From Aspidiotus rigidus (taxonomy: Eukaryota; Arthropoda; Insecta; Hemiptera; Diaspididae): a DNA stretch of 64,000 nucleotides. The DNA is taken from positions 496,001 through 560,000 of the forward strand of contig JAVHKY010000046.1 in assembly GCA_035079385.1 (NCBI GenBank), in the 5' to 3' direction. A program made the translations under genes and the position numbers. The notes under the pieces are model-generated. The model searched no databases. It was not told where the DNA came from and saw nothing but the letters and a program-made list of their open reading frames with translations. Positions 9,578-18,700 of this stretch are shown here, piece by piece (within the stretch, counting starts at the first letter, position 1; the number at the start of each line of letters is the position of its first letter).

Positions 9578-9937
9578 CGCCGCGCCACGCGCTTCTATTT
9601 ATATCAATCGTCGCTACTGCTGGATCATTTCGAGAGCATTCGAGAACTGTCAAAAAAACGGAAGGAAGAGAGCCTACTTCCAGAAACTACTCGAACGGTC
9701 AGCGAGAAACTACTCGAACGGTCAGGTTAACCGGTCGCGTCGTAGTTTGTAAGGTTGACCCGCCCTAACCACGCCCTAACGATGCGTAGGTAGCGCTTCA
9801 GATTTACCGAGTTTCCAATAGATAGCGGCACTTGAATTTTCGGCCACGCGAATTTTCGGCACGCGATTTTCTTGCGTCACTCGATTTTTTAGCGTCACGC
9901 GCGCGAGCTTACAGGTTTATATAATAGATATAGATAC

Positions 9938-9981
9938 CACCTCTGATGATGCGGTTGAGACACCGCGAAACCGGTTAGGTG
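9938..9981 (+). ncRNA. Hammerhead ribozyme-like motif (type I layout)
   Basis: Helix I strand CACCU (9938-9942), core CUGAUGA (9943-9949), one U, helix II GCGGU/ACCGC with loop UGAGAC (9951-9966), core GAAA (9967-9970), palindromic helix III ACC/GGU (9970-9975), U at the cleavage position (9976), helix I partner AGGUG (9977-9981). The design is the same as at 4125-4164 although helices I-III have different sequences, so pairing is preserved while bases differ. No PLE coding sequence is adjacent. Confidence 0.55.
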
Positions 9982-12553
9982 TAATATTAAAAACTTTTGC
10001 GTTTCTGTAAAAACTTTAATTTACGGTATATTGACTTTTCTTTCCTCTTTCCTCTTTTTTTTTTTTTCAATTAAATTTGAAACCATTTTATGAACTTAAT
10101 TTGTCATTGAATCGAAATTATTTCATAAAATTACTCTGAATGCGGCGTTGTTGAACAATGCGCATCAGACAGCAGCCAAAAACATCAAATTTCTACTGCA
10201 GATAATGGCAGACATTGTCGTCAACTTCATCGAGGTCGGTGAGCTGTCCAGTCAACCCTGTTACATTCTGGCTGGTTTATTTTTTGCTCTCGCTCCTTTG
10301 AGTGTCTTAATTGTCATGTTTGTGAGATTTTTAAATAGTTATCTATCTCCCATTTCATGCATATTGTGTACATTTCAGATGCGATTAGCGGTGAGAAGAA
10401 TGCATAATGGATTTATTTTGGAAACTGAGAAAGGCACCGATCAACAAGTAATTACGGGTTTTGTAATGAAATGCGATTCTAAAATGTAAAAATTATCCCT
10501 CATTTCATCAAATTAAATATAACCTGTTACAATTTCTAGTATATGTATCAAAAGATAACACTTATCCACAAAATCAGAATTTATTACTTATTGCTACGTT
10601 TCAAATGCATGGCGTTCATCTTCAAGCAAACAAATTACACAAAAACTGATTCCTTCGCTCGATCCTTATAATAATTATTCATATCCACATTTAAACTTTC
10701 AACTTGTATTACAATTTCTTTTGTTTAGCTGAAAAACTTCTCTGTGGATTGTTTGCACCGTAACATGACGCTCAAAGCAAAATGTGTTCTGAAAATTGCT
10801 CACAAACAGCTGATATCGGTAAGTTTGCGTCACTTTCAGTCCAGAAGTAGAAATGTATTGGTAGAAATACGAAAGGGAATTTTTGAAGCTTTCTTATTTC
10901 TTCCCCCCTCTATTTTGTAATAAAACTTCAGACTCACAATTTTTGCTTACATTTGAATTGAAGTATTTGATATTTATTATTTACACTCGGTTGAGGAGTG
11001 AAAGATTCTTCGGTTACTTCTTTCAACAACGAAAAAAAAAAAAAGAAAGAAACTCGCGTTGTTTCTTTCCTTCATTGCGTTCATTGAGACGATCAAAGGT
11101 AAGGATTTTGATTTCGCCAATTAAGTAGAATTGATTATTTCCCCATATTCTCAAAATTTACATGCTACTGATACTCTTCAATTTGTGATTGCTACTGTCT
11201 TCTCACTTCGCACTTTTTGCTTTGTGTCAGTTGATCAGTCTGTGTACAGATATAAATATTTCTTCTCTTCCTGTAAATCTTACTGCTGTCCATTTTAATT
11301 ATATGGATACACTTGAAATGAATATTTGAATCAACTGACAACTAGAGCAATGACTTAAAGAGCTTGAAAGAATGGAGTTCACCCTGTAATAGAAGTAATT
11401 GCTGATTAAATTTAGCAATAGGAGCAAAAAGTTTTCCAACCTACAAAAATTTGTACTGTGAGTATCATTGTCAACCAAAAACTCACCAAGATGAAATCTA
11501 GGACATGAAATAAATCTGACCATATAGCAAGATTTTGTAGAACTTTATGGTATAATAACAGAGAAAAAAAAAAAACATATTGAAACAGTAGTCAGCACAC
11601 CAATAGAAACCAGAATAGTACTGGAAAATCTTATGACACGCTTAATTGGAGCTTATGTGTAAAAATGAAAAAGACAGATGTTCTCATTAACGTTGCAAAC
11701 CACAGTTAATAGAAGGTGTGATTTTTTGGCCCGCAAAACAAAAATGTGGAGAGAATGATAAAAACTAAGCCAATAGGCCTAGTGATATTTACAGGTGAAG
11801 TATGCCAAAAGAAACACCCTACGCCAAAAAAATGAAGCCCGGTTAGTATAACAATGGAAACAACATATTGTAATGCGTGGAGAAAAAACGGAAAACGTCA
11901 TATATATTGCAGTTCACGGCAAGAAAAACAACAAATGAGTAATTACAGGCGGATACTGACCTCCTCCTCCCCCTCCCCCTAAAAAAGAGTAAAAAGTAAA
12001 ACTTGCAAAATACAGGTACCCCCAAAAAATATAAAAGGAAAATATCACAAAATTATTGAATTATAAAAATAAAGCAACTATTGAGTGATTGTCCTTAGTT
12101 CCTGTATTTCTATAATTAAATATGGCTCGCGACATAGAGGAGCTATTCAACTGGCCAAATGGTACATTACATGCCCTCCTAGGAGGAGAGATCAATTTCA
12201 GTCGGCTTTTCATTCTTCTGGAATGCTTGCAGTGGAGAAGCTTCACCATAACATAAATGCCATAGTAATAGATATGGTGGAAGAAAACCACTAGCCCTAA
12301 AGTGCGCGATATTCTAAAAAGGTTGTAATTGTGAGCGAGGCTTCTGCAATAAGCCAAATGCTGCTGAAGGTGTGAAAAATGTTTTGCAGCTGCGTAGACG
12401 CAGAGCGGCTCTTGCAGGACTATCTTGTTTGCGACCGCCCACTGATAGGCAAAAGTCCACAACTATAAAAGAATTGTGAAGGATGTACTGAAATGGATGC
12501 AGTTTATGGAGTTTGAGTACCTTGAGGTCAACAACCTATGAACGATACTCTTC
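9982..12553. other. Mostly featureless AT-rich DNA; possible exon-like pieces at 10.1-10.8 kb
   Basis: No gene is secure. An open frame at 10148-10489 includes a hydrophobic stretch (YILAGLFFALAPLSVLIVMF). A segment 10729-10818 is open in one frame, preceded by a pyrimidine-rich TTTGTTTAG acceptor and followed by a GTAAGT donor. These could be exons or decay products; nothing was recognised. The rest (10900-12550) holds only A- and C-runs and short spurious frames. Confidence 0.3.
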
Positions 12554-13238
12554 ATGTTTAAAGATGACGTTGATTTGTATTCTTATGGCGTTCATTCAAA
12601 AAATATAACGGTACTTCACCCCTTTATATTGCAGTGGCGGGCTATATATTTACTCCTATTAATGAATAAACTTGAAAACCTTTATAGGAATCAAAAATCT
12701 TCTCTATTTTACAATAACAAGACTACTTTTGGCCTCCTAACCATTTCCATTCACCTTCATAAGCACAGTTTCGAAATATTCTGTAAACGTATGGCTACTG
12801 ACGTCACCATTCATAATTCTACTTTTCATCATCCTCCTCATAAACAAGCCCCTTTCCAGTCTATGATTCACCGCCTCGTTTCAGCTCCTCTCGATTCTTA
12901 TGACTTTCTCGAGAAAATTAAAATGGTCACACATTAATGGCTTCACTACAGACATTAAGAACCTCATTTGTAAAAAGATCATATCTAAAACTCTTGACAC
13001 CAACCATTGTTGTTCTTCTCCCCCCCCCCCCCAAAAAAAAAATGAACTTGTCTTCTAATCACTGAAAAATCATTCTCCACAATTTCTTGTTTTATAAACT
13101 CCCTTTGCTTCTTATTTGGAAAAACCAATACCGCCACTAGGTTTTTTTTGTTGAAAATAGCGTCAGATTAAACAGCTTTGATATCATCATTCCTTCGCAG
13201 AAAATAAATGAACTTATTTCCGATCAAAGTTTTGGATA
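12554..13238 (+). pseudogene. Penelope-like element RT fragment
   Basis: The frame shows a decayed RT active site (FKDDVDLYS in place of YVDD), then LTISIHLHKHSFEIF and ATDVTIHNSTFHHPPHKQ, with SMIHRLVSAPLDS, the conserved post-palm/thumb run of PLE reverse transcriptases (usually KPTxTDxxIxNSSxHPxxHK). After a stop, NGFTTDIKNLICKKIISKT continues the same alignment. The sequence is then interrupted by a TIR element at 13239. No GIY-YIG part is attached. Confidence 0.65.
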
Positions 13239-14491
13239 TGTTACGCCGAATTCGGGTAATTGTAAAATGCGCGCAGTCTTCAGAAATTTTACCAAATGCG
13301 CACAATCATTAACCACTTCGCTGACAGCACACAGTCGGTATTGTAATTGCCAAATATGCGCAAAATACTGACGAGTGCGCTCGATTGGCAATACTTAAGT
13401 CTAGATTGCGCGCATTCAGCAAGTTATCATTTTTAGTGGTACCCTGAATTTGTGCAGCCAACAAGTGCGCGCAGTTGAAAGCCGAATTCATGCATAGAAA
13501 AATGTATTGGGAATACGTAGGCAAAAAATTTAGAGATGGTAAACTCAGGAATACATAAGAGCATTATCTCCTTCTTTAAAAGGGGGAAGTAAACCTTTCC
13601 TTCAAGTAACTATTCTGTCAGCTTGTTCCTTCAAATTTTTGGCGACGGCTCTTCTATTTTGTAACTTTGGGGCAAAAGAGGATATTAACCTCGGAACTGT
13701 TGACATCTTCATCAAGTGAACCAAGTTCTGTAAGAGCCGGCCAAGCGACATGACAAGAATCTATCAAATAAGATCTATTGTACAAATACAAGAAATATCT
13801 TCCTCCAAAATGTTGTCTTGTCGCTTGGCCGGCTTTTACAGAACTTGGTTCAAGTGTTCTTTCAATCGATTTCACCATCTCATCTAATTCCATTTCTTCA
13901 GTATTAATAAACTCAATTGTGGGAGTGTCTAAACGTAACAAAGCAAGTGCTTGAGTGTCCTCAACAACATGAACCTCCTTATGAACCTCTTCATAAGAGC
14001 TCATAAGAGACAAGAAAACACTGGGTGCAGTAGGTCAGATTTGTAGACTGTATTAATCACTCATTTTTCACATAATAATATGTACCTTGGATAAACTTGT
14101 TCTTATCTCCGGGTAACGTTCTATTCAAGTATTACTGGTAGTGTGCTTTGTATTCGTACTTTATTGATATGGCAGAGGTTATTGTACAATTATTTGGTTT
14201 TAAATATCAGTCGTTCAAACGACTGAAAAAATCACCAAGTTTCAAAATGCGCATATTCCGCGGTAAAATATTACCGAGTCAATGTCAAAAAAGCTGTACA
14301 AAAATGCGCGCATTCCCCATAAAAATATTGCCGAATTAGAGTCAAAAAATACATTTTCATCATTCATTGCGCGCAGTGTGCAAACAATTTTTGGGATGCG
14401 CGCTGTTAGCCAAGTGGTTAATGACTGCGCGCATTTGGTGAAATTACTGATGACTGCGCGCATTGTATAATTGCCCGAATTCAGCGTAACA
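13239..14491. mobile_element. 1.25-kb TIR element with TGCGC motifs and 4-bp target duplication
   Basis: The ends are inverted repeats starting TGTTACGC(C/T)GAATTCGGG, about 90 bp long with few mismatches, flanked by GATA at 13235-13238 and 14492-14495. Both arms contain many TGCGCGCA or TGCGC motifs (about 12 in all). The interior has no recognised transposase. A nested foldback occupies 13717-13852. The element interrupts a PLE fragment. A 119-codon minus-strand frame (13654-14013) crosses the foldback and is not recognised. Confidence 0.7.
13717..13852. repeat. Foldback within the TIR element
   Basis: Arms 13717-13758 and 13816-13852 are inverted copies containing GGCCAAGCGAC/GTCGCTTGGCC and CCAAGTTCTGTAA, separated by about 57 bp. 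One arm has small insertions relative to the other. Confidence 0.65.
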
Positions 14492-14589
14492 GATATACGT
14501 CCTTCTCACTTTGTACAGCAGCAACGTCAAGGATGGTCAATCTAGGAGAGTTTCATTATCATTGCAGTGATAACAAGAAGTTATGAAAA

Positions 14590-15235
14590 ATCTTCAAAGA
14601 AAGAGACTGGTATTTACCTGTACCTAGATTCTGGAGCAACCAAGCATATGACAAATGATAGAAACTTATTCAGCTGTTATATCTAGACTTTAAAATTAAA
14701 GAGAAATTATGGAACTGCCATAGATGCTATTGGGATTGGTAATATTGTCTTAGTAATCTTTATTAATGGCAAAAAAGTGGAAAAGAAGCTGACTAATGTG
14801 TTTTATGTCCCAGACTTGGAGATGAACTTATTACCACCAAGACAATCCTGCAGTAATGGATTTCAAATATTAGGTACTGGATGATAAAAATGTTCTATTA
14901 TTGAGAGGAAATCCAAGAAAGAAGTCCTAGAAGGAAGATTGGATGGGGATTTCTGGATGTCAAGATTGAAGATCATTAAGAAAGATTAGGTACTACTGGC
15001 GGAGTCACTCTCAAGAATTAGCTTGAAAGAATGGGATATTAGAATAAAAGAAGAGTTGTTGAAGTCCTGAAAGACTTTGGAATTGAGTATTAGAAAGAAG
15101 ACTTCTGTTGTTAAGCTTGCAATGAAGCTAAGCCAACACAAGCGCCATTTCAAGACGCTGGTAGTGTGAAATCAGTGGTATTTTGGATGTTATGCGTCAT
15201 TGTATGCAAAGAAATGAGATAACTTTAGAAGGTCG
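14590..15235 (+). pseudogene. Copia-type retrotransposon pol fragment (protease and pre-integrase)
   Basis: The translation gives YLYLDSGATKHMTNDRNLF, the aspartic protease active site in its typical Copia context, then AIGIGNI, KLTNVFYVPDLEMNLL, and after frameshifts a decayed GAG-pre-integrase region (EDFCC, ACNEAKPTQAPF). Several stops are present. It ends shortly before the Penelope-like arm starting at 15238. No LTR for this copy was found. Confidence 0.7.
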
Positions 15236-15430
15236 CGCATAAAAATATATTGTATTGTGGCGTTCTGCTGTGAAGGCGCAAGCACCAAGCTTGCACATGC
15301 CGCTAAACTTTTAATAATAGCAGACGCCGCAAGGAAGCGTACTTATCGCTTAACTACTTCGCCGAATACGCTTGAACAACCTAGAACGTGCTCGATTGAT
15401 TGTAAGCACTCTTGCATAACCTGTTTGCCG

Positions 15431-15459
15431 TTCTAGAAGAAATCTCGAGAATTCCGGAA
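15431..15459 (+). promoter_or_regulatory. Two TTCnnGAA dyads (heat-shock-element-like) in the LTR
   Basis: TTCTAGAA at 15431-15438 and TTCCGGAA at 15452-15459, with additional GAA half-sites between, lie about 14-42 bp upstream of the TATA box. TTCnnGAA is the core of heat-shock factor sites. The two dyads are 21 bp apart, one base out of perfect 5-bp phasing. Both are retained in the 3' LTR and the solo LTR. Confidence 0.4.
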
Positions 15460-15472
15460 ATAAGGGTGAGAC

Positions 15473-15480
15473 TATAAATA
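15473..15480 (+). promoter_or_regulatory. TATA box of the LTR promoter
   Basis: TATAAATA, with an expected transcription start around 15505, upstream of the AATAAA at 15608. This gives the U3-R-U5 order expected of an LTR promoter. Confidence 0.65.
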
Positions 15481-15607
15481 GCCGGCAGCAACCCGATAAA
15501 GCGATTCAGTTGTAATCTTGAAAGCGATAGTTAACGTGTTCTCGTTCTTTAACGCGATTGTGTTACAGTTTAACGGTGTTTAGAAGTGTTGTACTTGCGG
15601 TACCAGT

Positions 15608-15613
15608 AATAAA
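15608..15613 (+). terminator. Polyadenylation signal AATAAA of the LTR
   Basis: AATAAA within CCAGTAATAAAGC, followed by T-rich DNA. The equivalent position in the 3' LTR would end the element's transcript. Confidence 0.6.
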
Positions 15614-15683
15614 GCTCGGTTTTCGTAATTGTTCTTTATTATTGGCGTCAAGAGATATTCAGTGACTGGTAGAACGTCACAAC

Positions 15684-15700
15684 TGGTGTCAGAAGTGGGA
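15684..15700 (+). other. Primer-binding site (tRNA-Leu type)
   Basis: TGGTGTCAGAAGTGGGA starts 2 nt after the 5' LTR. It is complementary to the 3' end of insect leucine tRNAs, which finish TCCCACTTCTGACA plus CCA. This would prime minus-strand DNA synthesis. Confidence 0.75.
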
Positions 15701-15745
15701 TTGCGTAAGCCTACTTTGTGCGTTTGAAGCTTGTGGTGATTCAAG

Positions 15746-18700
15746 ATGGTGAAGAAGAAGTTTCATGAACTTACGCGGGATCAACTTTGCGAGGAACTCC
15801 GGAATTGTAATCTCTCTGTTAGCGGAACCAAACATGAATTAGCCGATCGTCTGGAAAAAGCATTCGAAGAATCAGGTTTGGATGTGGCCAATTTTGAATT
15901 TGAGGTTGACGAGGTTACTGGAAACCTTGAGACCGGTACACCAACAAAGCAGTCTCCAGCTATAGATTTGAGTGCAATGCTGCAAATGTTGACAGATACA
16001 ATGGCTAAAAATTCAGAAGATATGAAGACTGGGTTTGAACAGAACAAGAACGCAATGGAGGAGAAACTTGAACGGAACAAGAACGCAATGGAGGAGAAAC
16101 TCGAACGGAACAAGAATGCAATGGAGGAGAAACTCGAACAAAATAAGGCAGAAATCTTTGATGGGCTAAGAGAGACTATCGATGTTGAGGTTAAACGTCA
16201 GATTGAACCAATAATTGAAGAACTTGACCAAAGATGGAAAATTATGGAACAACGTCTTCAGAGGCTGGAAGGGAATCCAACAGTAAGCATGGTTGTAGAT
16301 CCGCCAGGCATTGCCTTCTTCAGTTCTGGATCTAATGAAGGAAATATACCGGCTACAGAACCGTCATCAAAGACCAAAGTCAAGATACCAACGTTTGATG
16401 GTGAAATCTCTTGGGAACTATACAAATCACAGTTTGAAATTGCAGCTCAACTCAATGGATGGGATGACAAAGCCAAGGCTGGTAATTTGATTATCAGCTT
16501 GAGAGGAGCTGCACTACAGCTGTTGTCCAACATTGCTGAGGATGACAAGAAGAATTACCAAAAGTTGGTTGAGGTCCTTGAACAATGTTTTGGTCAAGCT
16601 CACTTGGCTCCCATCAGAAGAAGAGAACTGAAATACCGTCGACAGAACCGTGGAGAAAGTCTTCAAGCGTTTTCAAGCGAAATCCTCAAATTAACTCAAC
16701 AAGCTTACCCAGAAGCTACTGTATCAGCCATTGAACAAACTGCGTCTGAGGCATTCATTGATGGAATTTTTGACTGGGAGGTTCAGAGTCAAGTTCGCAT
16801 TGCGCGTTGCAAAACCTTGAAAGAAGCATTATCCTTTGCCCTGGAAGTAGAAGCTGCAAGAAAGGCATCTCGTAGACGATGTTCCACAGTTTTGAAGCAA
16901 ACAAAGGTCAGACCAACTGGAGACAAACGTCAATGCTACCACTGTGATGAAGAGGGTCACATCAAGCTCAGTTGCCCTAAGTGGAGATCACTGCAAGGCA
17001 GAAAACTCCAACCTGGAGTTGCCAGGGGCCAACCAACTCCAGGGCCAAGCAGAAGGGCCCAAGAAATAAGAATTTCCAAAATGCGCACTTCCAGTGAAAA
17101 CGTCTATGTATCGGGATGGAATGATAGCATTGGACGCAATATAGACATGTGCGTGGACTGTGCTGCTACTGGTTCAGTTATCAAAACACAATTGGTCAAG
17201 GACATCCCAGGCCTATCCATTAATTGGAGAGAAAAGCACCGCCTCAGGACTGCCATGGGTGAACAAGCTTGGACCAAGGGTACTGTCCAGCTGTCCATCA
17301 AGATTTCCTTAATGGTAATAACTGGAAAATTCATCCTTGCTGATATCGAGGACGACTGTATTCTGGGCCTGGATTTAATGCGAAAGTATGGGTTGATTAT
17401 TGATCTGAAGTATGACCTTTTAAGAGGTCCCTGTGGAGATATGCCACTTTATGAGTTGGAGGCCAAGGATCGCCTCCTCCAGACCAAAGTTGAAGAAGAA
17501 CTAAGTACTGTAGTCGATGAAGTGAAGAAAGATTTGGATTGTAAAACTATGTCGAGTTTCAATAAATTTTTGGAAGATTACCAGAGCATTTTTGCTAAAG
17601 ATGAAAATGACTTAGGGAGGACTTCTATAGTTCAACATCGCATAAACACTAGAGACGCGGCTCCAATCAGGCAGCGACCCAGAAGAATGCCGTTTGCCAA
17701 GGAAGCAGAGATGAAACGTCAACTGGAAGAGATGCTGAAACCGGGAATTATAGAACCTTCCTCTAGTCCATGGGCTTCGCCAGTAACACTAGCACCAAAG
17801 AAAGATGGAACTTTAAGATTCTGCGTTGACTTCCAGAAGCTTAATGATGTTACTGTCAAAGACAGCTATCCCCTGCCAAGAATGGATGATCTTTTTGACA
17901 TTTTAAGAGGAGCAAGATGGTTTTCAGTAATCGACATGAAGAGTGGCTTTTGGCAAGTGGAGGTGCATCCAGATGATAAAGAGAAGACCGCGTTTTGTAC
18001 CACTGGAGGATTATGGCAATTTAATGTCATGCCATTCGGTTTATGTAACGCACCAGCCACGTTTGAACGCCTTGTGGAAAAGATTTTAAAAGATGTCATT
18101 GGAAAAATTTGCCTAGTGTACATGGATGACGTGATTGTCTTCAGCGAGACACCTGAAGAGCACATAGAACACCTGAGGATTGTTTTCCAAAAATTACAAG
18201 AAGCAGGTCTCAAACTTTCCTTAAAGAAGTGCTCATTATTCAAGAAAGAAGTCAGATACTTGGGCCATATTGTTTCAGCTGACGGTTTGAAGACTGACCC
18301 AAGGAAAGTAGAAGCAATAACTCAATGGCCGACACCAAAGGATCGTACTGAAGTAAAAAGTTTCTTAAGTCTATGTTCATACTACAGAAGATTTGTAAAG
18401 AATTTTGCAAATATTGTGAAACCGTTGAACCGTTTAACTGAAAAAGAACATCCATTCAAATGGACCAGTGAATGTCAAGAGGCCTTCAACGAACTCAAGA
18501 AGAGAATGTGCTCCACGCCAGTACTAGCCTATCCAGATCCAACTAAAAGGTTTATTCTTGATACAGATTGCAGTAATTTTGCTATGGGTGCCGTATTGTC
18601 GCAAGAATATGAATCAGGGGAGCGAGTCATTGCCTATTTTAGCAAGACCCTGAGTAAGACAGAACAGAATTATTGTGTGACCAGAAAAGAATTACTAGCC

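Larger units (their letters stand above)
6732..9930 (-). mobile_element. Helitron-type element, internally deleted
   Basis: Two adjacent minus-strand frames carry hallmarks of Helitron proteins: an N-terminal Cys/His segment (CSHCNALLFWEEKDKQQWCC) at the end of the upstream frame and a Pif1-type helicase in the downstream frame. The HUH/Rep nuclease expected between them is missing, and the two frames overlap by 4 bp in different phase, so this is a deletion derivative. The 5' side (9578-9930) is non-coding with a tandem GAAACTACTCGAACGGTCAG pair (9683-9702, 9706-9725). The minus strand near 9930 begins TCTATATCTATTATATAAA, compatible with a 5' end but not proven. Terminal boundaries are therefore approximate. 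Confidence 0.6.
15256..15681 (+). repeat. 5' LTR of the gypsy element
   Basis: It begins TGTGGCGTTCTGCT and ends CGTCACA (TG...CA). It differs from the 3' LTR at two positions near the start (TGCTGTG against TGCTATG) and near base 140 (GTGCTCG against GTGCTTG). It contains the TATA box, heat-shock-element-like dyads and polyadenylation signal annotated separately. Confidence 0.95.

Noticed and set aside
9900..9935. Helitron 5' terminus at about 9930
   Set aside because: TCTATATC on the minus strand fits loosely, but without a second copy or an A/T insertion site it cannot be asserted.
13654..14013. 119-codon minus-strand frame
   Set aside because: Crosses a foldback inside a TIR element; both arms of the inverted repeat are translated, which is not expected of a gene.
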